DNA of 64,000 bases from Rhodococcus sp. SBT000017 (GCF_003688915.1 NZ_REFU01000001.1:2790001-2854000), one strand, 5' to 3'; positions 17,582 to 26,116 are shown, counted from the first letter of the stretch. Notes: generated from the sequence alone by a model not told the origin. Made by a program: numbers and translations.

Positions 17582-17980
17582 ATGCGCGACAAGGTCATCG
17601 CGTCGGCAGCAGTGGCGAGCGCCGGACTGGCAGTCGCCGTGGGCTTGACCATCGGCGCTCTCGGTGGCGCGTTCGACGACACGAGCCAGACCGTTCGTCC
17701 GCCCGCTCTGAAGTCGGACAGCCTGAGTTCGGTCGAGTCGACGCCGGCCTCGACGATCGTCATCGTCCCGCCGTCGCCCACCTGGCAGGTCGCGGTACCC
17801 ACCACCGCTCGCCCCACGACGACCACTCCGGATCGGCCCGAGACCACGACGCGAAGCCCGCGCCGAACCCCGTCCTCGGACCGGACGACCACCACCACCT
17901 CCGCGGACGATTCGGACGATTCGGACGATTCGGACGAAGAAAGCAGCACCACGGAAACCGAATCCGACTCCGGGCGCTAG
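17582..17980 (+). CDS. Small membrane-anchored or secreted protein with acidic repeat tail
   Basis: 132 residues. A hydrophobic N-terminal segment (about 8-30) acts as anchor or uncleaved signal. It is followed by a Thr/Pro-rich stretch and an acidic tail with four tandem DD-S repeats encoded by near-identical 9-bp units (GACGATTCG). There is no recognised domain. The low-complexity outside region suggests a cell-wall spacer or surface-exposed protein. Convergent with the ABC transporter gene 17 bp downstream. Function unknown. Confidence 0.6.
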   Translation: MRDKVIASAAVASAGLAVAVGLTIGALGGAFDDTSQTVRPPALKSDSLSSVESTPASTIVIVPPSPTWQVAVPTTARPTTTTPDRPETTTRSPRRTPSSDRTTTTTSADDSDDSDDSDEESSTTETESDSGR

Positions 17981-17997
17981 GCACCGGCCGAGGGTCG

Positions 17998-19785
17998 TCA
18001 GCCGGGCTTCGTCAGCGCCGTGTTGTCACCGATTCGCAACGCGGCCACCAATTCTCGGTAGAGCGAGTCGGTGTTCATGAGCTCGGAGTGCGTGCCCCTG
18101 GCGCGGACCACTCCGTCCTTCATCACGAGGATCGTGTCGGCGTCGAGCACGGTGGACAACCTGTGCGCGATGGTCACCACAGCGGAGTCGATCGCGATCG
18201 ATCGGATCACCTCGTGGATTGCCGCCTCGGTGCGGCCGTCGACCTGAGCGGTTGCCTCGTCGAGCAGGAGAATTTCCGGACGTCGAACGATGGCCCTGGC
18301 CAACGCAATTCGTTGACGCTGTCCACCGGAGACGGTCGATCCGATCAGGTCGGTGTCCAGTCCTTCGTCCAGCGCGCGGATCGCCGAGTCCAGATGCACC
18401 GACTCGAGCGCCGCCCAGATATCGGCTTCGCCGGCATCGGGATGGCTGAACAGTAGGTTCTCGCGGATCGAGCCGGGGAGCACCGGCGTCTCCTGCTCCA
18501 CGTAGGACAACCGGGCTCGCACCTCGTCGATGGTCAGCTCGTCGTACGGAATTCCGCCGAGCCTGATTTCGCCGGCCTCGGGCGTCAGGAAGCGCAGGAT
18601 CAAGGAGAAGACGCTGGTCTTGCCCGCTCCCGACGGTCCGACGATCGCGGTGTGTCCACGCGCGGGCACCTCGAGGTCGATTCCGCGCACGGCCGGCTCC
18701 CTACCCGGTGCGTATCGGGCTGTGACGCTGCGGAATTCGAGAGCCGGAGCGGGCGCTTCGCTCTTCGCCGACCGTGTCGAACCCGTCTCACCTTTTTCGG
18801 TGACCAGATCGTCGATCTGGCGAATACGGGCAGCCGCGGCCATTCCGGCCTGCAGTGCGGTGATGTTCGTGGCCAGCGTGGACACCGGTCCCATCACCTG
18901 GAATGCGTACAACAGAAACGCGATCAGGCTGGACACGGCCAATGCCCCGGTACTGACGCGATAGCCGCCGAGACCGAGGATTCCGATGATCGCCAGCTGT
19001 ACTCCGCCCCCGGCGAACGTCCATGCCAACGCGGAGATCTTGACCGCCCGGACGCTGTGCTGGGCGGAGATTCGCGCCTCGGAGATGACTCGCTCCGATT
19101 CGCGGGCCTCGGCCCTGCTGGACTTGACGGTACGAATGGCCCGCAGCGTGCCGTCGAGAATTCCGCCGAGGCGGCCCACCGCTTCCTGGGATTGCCGCTG
19201 CGCGACGGCGATCGGAGGCATCAGGCGCGCGAACAGCACCGCGATCGCAATGATGGCCGAGGCGATCGCGCCGAGCAGCACCAGATCGAGCACGGCCATG
19301 AGAATCAGTGCGCCGACGAGGCCGACCACACTGTTGACTATGGCCACCAACGCGTTCGACGTGGCCTCGCGGAGCAGAACGGTATCGGAGGTGACCCGGG
19401 TGACGAGTTCTCCGGTGGGCCGAGTTCCCAGACTTCCCACCGTGGCACCGAAGTACTTGCGCACGATGGATTTACGGGCGTCCAGGACCACGCGTTCGGC
19501 CAGGACCCCCAGCACGATCCATTGCAGATACAGCACCAGCGAACCCACAACCAGCAGACCCACCAGGATCAGCACCGGCTGGATCAGGGATGCGTCGGTG
19601 CCGAGGCCGTCGAGCACTCCTTTGGCGACCATCGGCGTCGCCAGCGCTGCTCCGGTGCCGATCAGGCCGAGTGTCAGGCCCAGGACAAGGGTCCGACGGT
19701 GCGGCCGGACGAACTGCCACAGCACGCGCAGATTCGGGACCGTGATCTTCTTCTTCTCTGCGGTAGCGATCTGCACGTCGACCAT
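17998..19785 (-). CDS. ABC transporter, fused membrane and ATPase domains
   Basis: 595 residues. The N-terminal half has six membrane helices of the ABC exporter type I fold. The C-terminal third carries a complete ATPase: Walker A GPSGAGKT, Q-loop YVEQE, signature VSGGQ, Walker B ILLLDE and the switch His in AHRLST. Such half-size exporters work as homodimers or paired heterodimers, moving lipids or drugs outwards. It stands alone here with no partner subunit, so a homodimer is likely. The ATG at 19785 starts MVDVQIATAEKK. Substrate cannot be inferred. Confidence 0.88.
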   Translation of the reverse strand: MVDVQIATAEKKKITVPNLRVLWQFVRPHRRTLVLGLTLGLIGTGAALATPMVAKGVLDGLGTDASLIQPVLILVGLLVVGSLVLYLQWIVLGVLAERVVLDARKSIVRKYFGATVGSLGTRPTGELVTRVTSDTVLLREATSNALVAIVNSVVGLVGALILMAVLDLVLLGAIASAIIAIAVLFARLMPPIAVAQRQSQEAVGRLGGILDGTLRAIRTVKSSRAEARESERVISEARISAQHSVRAVKISALAWTFAGGGVQLAIIGILGLGGYRVSTGALAVSSLIAFLLYAFQVMGPVSTLATNITALQAGMAAAARIRQIDDLVTEKGETGSTRSAKSEAPAPALEFRSVTARYAPGREPAVRGIDLEVPARGHTAIVGPSGAGKTSVFSLILRFLTPEAGEIRLGGIPYDELTIDEVRARLSYVEQETPVLPGSIRENLLFSHPDAGEADIWAALESVHLDSAIRALDEGLDTDLIGSTVSGGQRQRIALARAIVRRPEILLLDEATAQVDGRTEAAIHEVIRSIAIDSAVVTIAHRLSTVLDADTILVMKDGVVRARGTHSELMNTDSLYRELVAALRIGDNTALTKPG

Positions 19786-19815
19786 GGCACCAGTGTGCCG
19801 GATGGAAGGGTCGGT

Positions 19816-20271
19816 CTAGATCGCGTCCCAGATCATGTGCACGGTCGTACCGTTCTGGTCCGAGGTGACGGCGGCACTGTCGGCCAGCGCCCGCATGAGC
19901 GGCACCCCTCGCCCGCGATTGGGATCGGAATTGTGCGACGCCCAGTCCCCGCGATCGGTCACCTTCACTTCTATTCGACCCTCCGCGGCACACGAGACCC
20001 GAATGTCGAGTGTTCCGCGATCGGTGTGGTCTCGATACGCGTGCTCGACGCTGTTCGCTATCGCCTCGTACGTGGCCAGCACCACGTCGTATGCACGATC
20101 GGGGTCGACGCCCACAGTGCCCAACCAGTCACCGAGCTCACGACGAAGCTCCGACGCTCGATCCGCATCGGCAGGTTCGCCGGTGAACAGCAGTTCTTCC
20201 ATTCGCGCACCTGCCGTCGAGATCGAACTGTCGGTACGTGAGTCGTCACCTCCGAAGAGAGTCGCCATCAT
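19816..20271 (-). CDS. Anti-sigma regulatory factor (RsbW/SpoIIAB-type kinase)
   Basis: 151 residues with a HATPase_c fold: N-box EAIANSVEHAY, G1 box DRGDW and G2 box GRGVPLMRAL. Proteins of this type bind a stress sigma factor and phosphorylate a STAS antagonist. The STAS gene lies immediately upstream on the same strand (21-bp gap), so the pair forms a partner-switching module. No sigma factor gene is in the window, so the target is encoded elsewhere. The start could be the ATG at 20271 or the next one at 20268. Confidence 0.85.
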   Translation of the reverse strand: MMATLFGGDDSRTDSSISTAGARMEELLFTGEPADADRASELRRELGDWLGTVGVDPDRAYDVVLATYEAIANSVEHAYRDHTDRGTLDIRVSCAAEGRIEVKVTDRGDWASHNSDPNRGRGVPLMRALADSAAVTSDQNGTTVHMIWDAI

Positions 20272-20292
20272 GAATCCCGTCTACCCAAAAGT

Positions 20293-20673
20293 TCAGGATC
20301 TACCCGCATGAATTGCAACGAATGCTTCGTCGACCGTTGCATAGATTCCGAACACCTCGTCCAAACCGACGAGAGTGAGGGGACGACCGGTGGCCGGACC
20401 ATCCGCGACCACCGCAAACCCGGCCTCGCCGCCGAGCTGCTGATGCGTCGACGCCAACAGAGACATGCCCGCGGAGGCGAGAAATCCCACATCGCTGAGG
20501 TCGATCACCACAGCCGTCGGCGATTTCTCGAGCACGAGAGCAACCGACTCGGACAGATCAGGAGCGGTCACCAGATCCAGTTCACCGGACACTGCAAGAA
20601 CCACGTCCTGATCACGCCATTCCACAATCACATCGAAGTGCTGGGGCCCGAGGCCCGTGTCGTCCGCAGTCAC
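20293..20673 (-). CDS. STAS-domain anti-sigma factor antagonist
   Basis: 126 residues, a single STAS domain: VVLAVSGELDLVTAP, then VVIDLSDVGFLASAGMSLL, where the Ser in the F-L-A-S-A-G turn occupies the phosphorylation position of SpoIIAA/RsbV. When unphosphorylated it would bind the neighbouring anti-sigma kinase and release a sigma factor. It is first in a two-gene operon with that kinase. The C-terminal part (LTLVGLDEVFGIYATVDEA) fits the family well. Confidence 0.85.
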   Translation of the reverse strand: MTADDTGLGPQHFDVIVEWRDQDVVLAVSGELDLVTAPDLSESVALVLEKSPTAVVIDLSDVGFLASAGMSLLASTHQQLGGEAGFAVVADGPATGRPLTLVGLDEVFGIYATVDEAFVAIHAGRS

Positions 20674-20775
20674 ACGAAGACTTTACCTCGGCGCACCCTG
20701 GCAGACTTTCTTCCACTCAGCCGAGTGGCCCGACTCCCGTTAGGCTCGCTTCGGTGATCGAGGGACAGCATTGAC

Positions 20776-21171
20776 GTGAACCGTCGCGGATCTCGCCGTC
20801 GTTCGGTCGGCGAATATGTTGCCGTCACGGTCGGCGGCGCGGTCGGTGCGGCGTTGCGGTACGAGGTCTGGACATGGCGCGCATCGCCGAGGTGGCTGCT
20901 GGTGAGCACGTTCGGAGTCAACGTGTTCGGATGTCTCGTCGTCGGTGCGGCGTTGGGATACCTCTGGGGTCGTCCGGCTCCGATTGCCCGAGCAGGAGTG
21001 TTCGGGCTGGCGTGCGGGTTCACCACCTTCAGCCTGTACGCATTCCACGCCGTAACGCATCGCGGTGCCTGGAATTCGATTGTCTACCTGCTGGCCACAC
21101 CGGTGGCGGCGCTCGTGGCAATGGCACTCGGTGCGGCGATCACCAGGCCCAGGCCGGGCAGCACACGATGA
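20776..21171 (+). CDS. crcB: Fluoride channel Fluc/CrcB
   Basis: 131 residues with four membrane helices and all CrcB marks: GGAVGAALRYEV in helix 1, TFGVNVFGCLVVG in helix 2 and the phenylalanine-box region GLACGFTTFSLYAF in helix 3. Fluc channels are dual-topology dimers that export fluoride. The GTG at 20776 follows GAGGGA with ~10 bp spacing. The next gene, coupled by an ATGA overlap, encodes a diverged paralogue, a common actinobacterial arrangement in which two subunits form a heterodimer. No fluoride riboswitch was recognised upstream. Confidence 0.85.
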   Translation: MNRRGSRRRSVGEYVAVTVGGAVGAALRYEVWTWRASPRWLLVSTFGVNVFGCLVVGAALGYLWGRPAPIARAGVFGLACGFTTFSLYAFHAVTHRGAWNSIVYLLATPVAALVAMALGAAITRPRPGSTR

Positions 21172-21533
21172 CGACGATGCTCCTGGTGGCCGCCGGTGGC
21201 GGACTCGCTGCGCTCGGGCAGTTCGTGTTCGCGCACGCGATCAGGTCTCGGCGACGGTTGTCCGCACTCAATCTGGTGGCGTGCGCGGCGTTGGGATTGG
21301 TGTTCGCTCTCGATCCCCCGGACCGGTTTCGTTCGCTGGTGGCCGTCGGATTTCTGGCGTCGGTGGCTCCGATGGCCACGGTGGTGCTGGCTACGCTCCG
21401 GCTCACTCGAACCCAGCAGTATCGCAGCGCTGCAACGTTCTTCGCTGCGAATGTGGTGGGCGGTGTCGCCGCGGTGATGTTCGGCTTCCTGGCGTGGAAG
21501 TCCGGCATCACGCTCTATCACAAAATTTTCTGA
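21168..21533 (+). CDS. Diverged Fluc/CrcB-like second subunit
   Basis: 121 residues with four membrane helices in the same order as CrcB. AAGGGLAALGQFVFAH stands for the GGxxGAxxR helix and NLVACAALGLVFAL for the NxxG helix, and a later FFAANVVGGV helix is present. However, the Arg of helix 1 is Gln and the TTFS phenylalanine-box segment of helix 3 is not recognisable. The ATG overlaps the crcB stop. It may be a partner subunit that supplies only one pore side or a structural role. The assignment rests on topology and gene pairing more than on motifs. Confidence 0.6.
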   Translation: MTTMLLVAAGGGLAALGQFVFAHAIRSRRRLSALNLVACAALGLVFALDPPDRFRSLVAVGFLASVAPMATVVLATLRLTRTQQYRSAATFFAANVVGGVAAVMFGFLAWKSGITLYHKIF

Positions 21534-21543
21534 CTCGGATCCG

Positions 21544-22119
21544 TCAGTCGCTCGTCGAGTCCTCGCACGGCCCCTGCACTCCGGCCTTGACGAATCCCGC
21601 GATCTGATAGAGGTAGGTGAATTCCCACTCGACGAGCGAGAAGTCGTAGGAGCGTGGCGTCGGACGCATGGTGACGGTGCCGTCGAAGCATTGATCGAAG
21701 ATGTAGCGGGCGCGCGGTAGGTGGTAGCGCCAGGTGACGACGATGACGTGGTTCCAGCCCCGTTCGCGGGCGAGTTCCTGGGTGAAGATCGCCTCTCCCC
21801 GCGTGGTCGACGGAACGGGTGGAATGCACAGCACCTCGAACTTCTGTGACGATGCGGCGCACGCCTTCTTCATCGTCGAATCACCGGACCCGTAGGGATC
21901 GGAGAGCACCACCGTCTTCGCCAGACCCTGCTCGGCGAGCGAGATTCCGTATGCCTCACGGCCGTCGTGTTCGCCGCCCAGTACGACGATGGCGTCGGCC
22001 GTGGTCAGTGGATCGACGCGAGCCTTGGTGAACGCGACGTAGCCGCCGACACCGATCGCAGACACCAGGACAACAGGAATCGCGAAGGCGAGAAACAGCA
22101 GCAACCGTCCGCGGAACAC
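21544..22119 (-). CDS. YdcF/DUF218 family membrane-anchored protein
   Basis: 191 residues. One N-terminal membrane helix (about 5-29) precedes a DUF218 domain: ADAIVVLGGEHDGRE opens it, STTRGEAIF follows, and HVIVVTWRYHLPRAR contains the conserved T-x-x-x-H-x-x-R. YdcF/ElyC/SanA proteins are linked to cell-envelope synthesis, but their chemistry is not settled. The domain would face outward. Convergent with the Fluc pair, 10 bp between stops. Confidence 0.82.
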   Translation of the reverse strand: MFRGRLLLFLAFAIPVVLVSAIGVGGYVAFTKARVDPLTTADAIVVLGGEHDGREAYGISLAEQGLAKTVVLSDPYGSGDSTMKKACAASSQKFEVLCIPPVPSTTRGEAIFTQELARERGWNHVIVVTWRYHLPRARYIFDQCFDGTVTMRPTPRSYDFSLVEWEFTYLYQIAGFVKAGVQGPCEDSTSD

Positions 22120-22169
22120 CTCACCAGGTTAGGGAAGGTGCACCGCGGGCGCGCGATCAGCGACCCAGA

Positions 22170-22376
22170 TCACTCGCTCGGCTGAGGCACTGTGACGTTG
22201 CAGTCGGAGACCTCAGGGTTGACGCCGAAGTAGTTGAGCGGTCCTGCGACGACGGTGAGGGCGATGGTGCCCGCGCCTGCGCAGTTCTCGGGTGTGCTCT
22301 CGAAGTCTCCACGCTGGTACGACGCGAATGCGCCGACTATCAGCCAGACGAGAACGATCAATGTCACGAATCTCAT
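22170..22376 (-). CDS. Small single-helix membrane or secreted protein
   Basis: 68 residues: a hydrophobic N-terminal segment (MRFVTLIVLVWLIVGAFA) followed by ~50 residues outside containing two Cys (ENC and SDC) that could form a disulfide. A strong ribosome site (AAGGGGG) precedes the ATG, supporting a real gene. No family was recognised. Confidence 0.6.
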   Translation of the reverse strand: MRFVTLIVLVWLIVGAFASYQRGDFESTPENCAGAGTIALTVVAGPLNYFGVNPEVSDCNVTVPQPSE

Positions 22377-22452
22377 GGTGCCCCCTTAGGCGGTCAGCCG
22401 CCGTTCGGCTGTCGGGAGCCAGGTATGTCCGATTGTCGCAGTCTTCAAACCG

Positions 22453-23190
22453 CTACTGGTCGTTCTGCCTGGACAGTGTCTGAGACAGGTAGTCGCTCAG
22501 CGCCTGTTCCTGGACGCGATCGAGGGCACGGGCCAACTCTGCTTGCGCAGATTTCATCGCCAGACTGCGCATCTTCTCGAACATCTCGGTGGTCTCGGCC
22601 ACCTCCCCCGACTTCGGCAGCCAACCCGGACCGTGCTGGCTGATCAAGTGGTCGGTCACGCTCCCCACCATCGACTCGGCGATGGCGTTCATCTTCGACG
22701 CGGTTCTCTCGTGTTGGTCGAGCAGTTGTTCGAGGGTGAAGCCGTACTGGCTCAGATCGACGAAGACTTCGAGGAGAGTGGGGTCGAGAATCTCGCACTG
22801 GTCGCCGTCGATTCTGATCAGCTTCGCTTCGATCAGTCGCGCGACGATGTGGTCGTTGTCCTCGCCGAGAAATTGAGCGATCAGTTCGACGGGAATGACC
22901 GTGGTCTCGCCCGACGACCATTTACGGGTCACGATTTCCTGAAGGCCCAAGATTTCACTCAGGTCTTTGCCCTGCTCCCAGCCCGAGAGGAAATCGGCGA
23001 TGTGCGCCGAGGTGAAACCGCGCTGCAGCAGCGAATCGATCATCTTCAGCCGCGTCAGATGGTCGTCGCCGTAGATGCCGACGCGTCCTCGGAGCGTGGG
23101 CGGCGGGAGCAACCCGCGTTCCTGGTACGCCCGCACATTGCGGGTGGTCGTCTTGGCCTCCCGGGCCAAGTCGTCGATTCGATACTCCAC
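22453..23190 (-). CDS. MerR family transcriptional regulator
   Basis: 245 residues. The N-terminal MerR winged helix is clear: YRIDDLAREAKTTTRNVRAYQERGLLPPP, then YGDDHLTRLKMIDSLLQRGFTSAHIADF. The long C-terminal part has no Cys cluster or drug-binding fold that I recognise, so the ligand is unknown. The GTG at 23190 with AGGGAG 6 bp upstream starts right before the HTH; the longer open frame runs back into the FMO remnant. It lies downstream of the esterase-SDR-FMO operon on the same strand and may regulate it. Confidence 0.82.
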   Translation of the reverse strand: MEYRIDDLAREAKTTTRNVRAYQERGLLPPPTLRGRVGIYGDDHLTRLKMIDSLLQRGFTSAHIADFLSGWEQGKDLSEILGLQEIVTRKWSSGETTVIPVELIAQFLGEDNDHIVARLIEAKLIRIDGDQCEILDPTLLEVFVDLSQYGFTLEQLLDQHERTASKMNAIAESMVGSVTDHLISQHGPGWLPKSGEVAETTEMFEKMRSLAMKSAQAELARALDRVQEQALSDYLSQTLSRQNDQ

Positions 23191-23356
23191 CGAGCTCCCT
23201 ACCTCCGCCGCGCGTCGACCCACAGGATATACACCGATCACGCGACGAAAGAGGGAGCCGGGTCGGTACGTCATCGCACGTGATGCGCGCTCGGCAGCTT
23301 GTGCACCTCGGCCGGATTCTTCGGGAGAAAACCCATTCTCTGATTCCTTCGTGTCT

Positions 23357-24376
23357 TCAGGAGTGTGCGACGGCCGGGGTGGGCTCGAAATCGAGGCCGA
23401 CGCCGCGCGGGATGGTGGTGTAATCGCCGCGCTCGACGCGTCGGAGTTGGTTGACGTACTGCGTGGCGAACCCGGGGAACATGGTGGCGTTGAAGCCGTC
23501 CACGGTGAGGTACCAACTGCTGCAGCCGGAATTCCATGTGGTCTTGCCGAGCTTGCGCTGCAGCTCGGCGTTGTAGGAGTCCTGGACGTCCTGCCGAACG
23601 TCGCAGCTGTGCAGATCGCCGTCGAGCACCAGCGAGATCGCCTCGACGATGTAGTCGATCTGAGCCTCCATGTACACCAGTGCCGAGCTGTGGCCGGGAC
23701 CGGAGTTCGGGCCGAAAGTGAAGTACATGTTGGGGTAACCGGACACGGCAATGCTCTTGTACGCCTTGGCCCCTGCGCTCCATTCGTCGGCCAGCACACG
23801 GCCGTCACGGCCGGTGATCGGAATGGGGGTCCCGGTGTTCGAGACGTCGAATCCGGTGGCGAACACGATCGCGTCGAACTGATGCTCGACGCCTTCCACG
23901 GTGCGAATTCCCTTGGGTGAGAGCGTCGCGATCGGCCACGTCACCAGCGTGCAGTTCGGCTTCTGCAGCGCCGGGTAGTAGTCGCTCGTCATCAGCAGCC
24001 TCTTGCACCCGGCCCGGAAGCGAGGTGTCAGTTGCCGCCGCAGCCAGGGATCGCGCACCTGACGACGCAAGTGCACGCGACCGACGAGTTCGACAATCCG
24101 GGTCAACGGGGTTTTCCAGACGACACCGAGTGCGACGGACTCGTGTCCCCAGAACCACAGCGAACGTGCCAGCGTCTGCGTCTGCGGGTATCGCGCGTAT
24201 CGACGCTTGGTGCCCGGCTGCGTCTTTCGATTCATTCTGGGCAACGTCCAACCCGGGGTGCGTTGGAACACCTTGACCGTATCGGCGATCTTCACAAGTT
24301 CGGGAACGATCTGCACTGCGCTGGCTCCGGTTCCGACGACGGCGATCTTCTTGCCGGCGAAGTCGAAGTCGTGCGT
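23357..24376 (-). pseudogene. 3' remnant of a flavin-containing monooxygenase
   Basis: About 339 codons of the C-terminal two thirds of a Baeyer-Villiger/FMO-type enzyme. It begins abruptly at HDFDFAGKKIAVVGTGASAVQIVP, the second (NADPH) dinucleotide-binding motif, and continues to the end (IVFATGFDVSNTG; VERGDYTTIPRGVG). The FAD-binding N-terminus (GxGxxG, about 150-170 residues) is missing. Immediately upstream the sequence becomes the SDR gene in another frame. This is best explained by a deletion that removed the SDR 3' end and FMO 5' end. Without the FAD motif it cannot be a working FMO. An assembly error cannot be excluded. Confidence 0.75.
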
Positions 24377-25073
24377 CGAGGGTTCTGATCGCGATCTTGT
24401 CGGGTGAACGTCCGGTCCAGCGCATCGCGAACTCGGCCAACCGTGACGAACTCGACGTGATTCGGCCGTCGACGGCCACGTTGGTCTTGACGAACGTCGG
24501 GCACAGGACCGACACGCGAACACCGGTACCCGACAGCTCCGCGGCCATCGTTTCCGACAGCGACATCACCGCGGCCTTACCCACGTTGTACGGCCCCATC
24601 AACGGTGCGGCGGCGAAGCCCGCGGCGGAGGCGACGTTGATGATCCCGCCCTCGCCTGCGGCACGCAGCCCAGGGGTGAACACCTCGCAGCCGTGGATCA
24701 CGCCCCACAGGTTGATCCCCAGAGCCCAGTTCCAATCCTCGAAACCGACTTCTCCGACGGGCTTTCCGCCGATCCCGACTCCGGCGTTGTTGATCACCAC
24801 AGTCGTCGGTCCGTCGAATTCGACGGCAGCACTGAGCGCAAGCTCCTCGACGTTCTCACGAATCGACACATCGCACTCGACGGCGTATCCCTCGGCGCCG
24901 AGTGCGTGGATCATGGCGACCGTCTCCTGCGCTCTGGGCAGTGAGATGTCGGCGCACATGACGACGCCTCCGCGGCGGGCCAGTTCGAGTGCGAAGGCGC
25001 GGCCGATGCCGCTACCTGCGCCCGTCACCACCGCTCTCGACCCGTACGAGGGTTTTCCGGCCTTGGTCCTCAT
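23805..25073 (-). CDS. SDR oxidoreductase truncated at its 3' end and fused out of frame to FMO remnant
   Basis: Residues 1 to ~234 (down to about 24372) are a normal short-chain dehydrogenase: TGAGSGIG cofactor loop (17-24), NNAG (95-98) and the catalytic Tyr-Lys in YNVGK (162-166). After SPDKIAIRTLDA the similarity ends, where an intact homologue would continue for several dozen residues. The frame then stays open for 188 Arg-rich residues because it reads the FMO remnant in the wrong frame. The catalytic core could still fold, with an aberrant tail. Its ATG overlaps the esterase TGA by one base (TGATG). Part of an esterase-SDR-FMO operon. Confidence 0.7.
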   Translation of the reverse strand: MRTKAGKPSYGSRAVVTGAGSGIGRAFALELARRGGVVMCADISLPRAQETVAMIHALGAEGYAVECDVSIRENVEELALSAAVEFDGPTTVVINNAGVGIGGKPVGEVGFEDWNWALGINLWGVIHGCEVFTPGLRAAGEGGIINVASAAGFAAAPLMGPYNVGKAAVMSLSETMAAELSGTGVRVSVLCPTFVKTNVAVDGRITSSSSRLAEFAMRWTGRSPDKIAIRTLDARLRLRRQEDRRRRNRSQRSADRSRTCEDRRYGQGVPTHPGLDVAQNESKDAAGHQASIRAIPADADAGTFAVVLGTRVRRTRCRLENPVDPDCRTRRSRALASSGARSLAAAATDTSLPGRVQEAADDERLLPGAAEAELHAGDVADRDALTQGNSHRGRRRASVRRDRVRHRIRRLEHRDPHSDHRP

Positions 25074-26077
25074 CAGCTCACCTGTTCCTTCGAATCATCC
25101 TGTACGACTTGGTTGTCGAGCGTATGGGCGATGAACTCGGCTGCACACTCGAGCGCGAGTTCGGCCTCGGGTATCAACCTCGGGAGAGCTTGGAACACGT
25201 GCATCTGATCGGGCCAGATCTCGAGTTCGCTGCTGCCGCCGGCCTTGTCGATCATCGAGTGCAGGTGCCGCGCGTCGGCGCGCAGCATCTCGGCTCCACC
25301 CACCTGGATCAACGTGGGTGGCAGGTCTCGCACGAGGGCGAGGTCGAGCCGCAGCCGCGGAAGGTCGGCCGCGTTGCCGTCGGTGTAGAGCTTTACGAGT
25401 GCTCGCGCCGATGCCGCCGAGATCATCGGGTCCTTGCGGATTCGCTCGGTCTGCGCCGAGAGCTCGAAGTCGAGATCGATCAACGGTGAGAACAGCACCA
25501 CTGCACCCGGCTGCGGCGTCCCGGTTCGGTCGTTCTCGATGATCAGGTCTGCGGCGAGGTGGCCGCCTGCCGAGTCTCCCGCGATGACGATGTTCTTTGC
25601 GCGGTACCCCTGTTCGAGGAGCCGGCGGTAGGCCGATTCGATGTCGTCGGCCGCTGCGGGAAACGGATGTTCCGGTGCCAGCCGGTAGTCCACCGTGAAG
25701 ACCGGCAACCCGGTGGACCTCGACAACCTCGCGGTCAGCCCACGATGCGTGCGGGCCGAGCAGATGACGTACGCGCTGCCGTGGAGGTAGAGAATCACGC
25801 GCTCCCCCGGTGTCACACCGGCTGCGCGGACCCATTCGCCGCGGACGGAACCGTCTGCAACGAGGTCAACAGACGTTCCTCTCGGAACGGGACCGAACAG
25901 GTTCATCGATGCGGCGACGATGCGTCGGGAGACCCTGATACCTCTGCGGTTCGCCGGAAGGGCGCTGGTCAGAGGCCGCAGGGACCATCGAGTGGCGAAG
26001 GCTGCCACTCGGGCTCGCGGTGACCCGACGGCTGCGATACCGGTGGGCACGAAGGCAACATCTGTGGTTGAACTCAC
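25073..26077 (-). CDS. Alpha/beta hydrolase, HSL family (LipR-like esterase)
   Basis: 334 residues of the hormone-sensitive-lipase family: the oxyanion stretch LYLHGSAYV (usually HGGG), VDYRLAPEHPFPAA, nucleophile in GDSAGGHLA, and the acid/His pair near WPDQMHVFQ. It hydrolyses short or medium acyl esters. The downstream SDR and FMO suggest a pathway from alcohol to ketone to ester to acid plus alcohol, with this enzyme last. First gene of the operon; a GCCATT-N4-AATGGC operator lies 24 bp before its start. An alternative in-frame start further inside is possible. Confidence 0.85.
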   Translation of the reverse strand: MSSTTDVAFVPTGIAAVGSPRARVAAFATRWSLRPLTSALPANRRGIRVSRRIVAASMNLFGPVPRGTSVDLVADGSVRGEWVRAAGVTPGERVILYLHGSAYVICSARTHRGLTARLSRSTGLPVFTVDYRLAPEHPFPAAADDIESAYRRLLEQGYRAKNIVIAGDSAGGHLAADLIIENDRTGTPQPGAVVLFSPLIDLDFELSAQTERIRKDPMISAASARALVKLYTDGNAADLPRLRLDLALVRDLPPTLIQVGGAEMLRADARHLHSMIDKAGGSSELEIWPDQMHVFQALPRLIPEAELALECAAEFIAHTLDNQVVQDDSKEQVS

Positions 26078-26100
26078 GACGTCACCTTCACTCTCTATTC

Positions 26101-26116
26101 GCCATTTGTCAATGGC
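26101..26116. promoter_or_regulatory. Palindromic operator GCCATT-N4-AATGGC (copy 1)
   Basis: GCCATT TGTC AATGGC lies between the divergent starts of the esterase operon (26077) and the ferredoxin-reductase gene (26183). The same 6-bp arms with the same spacing occur at 33294-33309 before the other FMO operon. A longer overlapping repeat, TTCGCCA (26099-26105) with TGGCGAA (26128-26134), surrounds an AT-rich centre. Such perfect dyads fit a TetR-type dimer. Confidence 0.65.

Noticed and set aside
17910..17940. Four tandem 9-bp repeats as a CRISPR or integration repeat
   Set aside because: They are in-frame codons for the acidic DDS repeats of the small surface protein.
20674..20775. Fluoride riboswitch before crcB
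   Set aside because: No fold or conserved bases of the crcB RNA motif could be recognised in the short leader.
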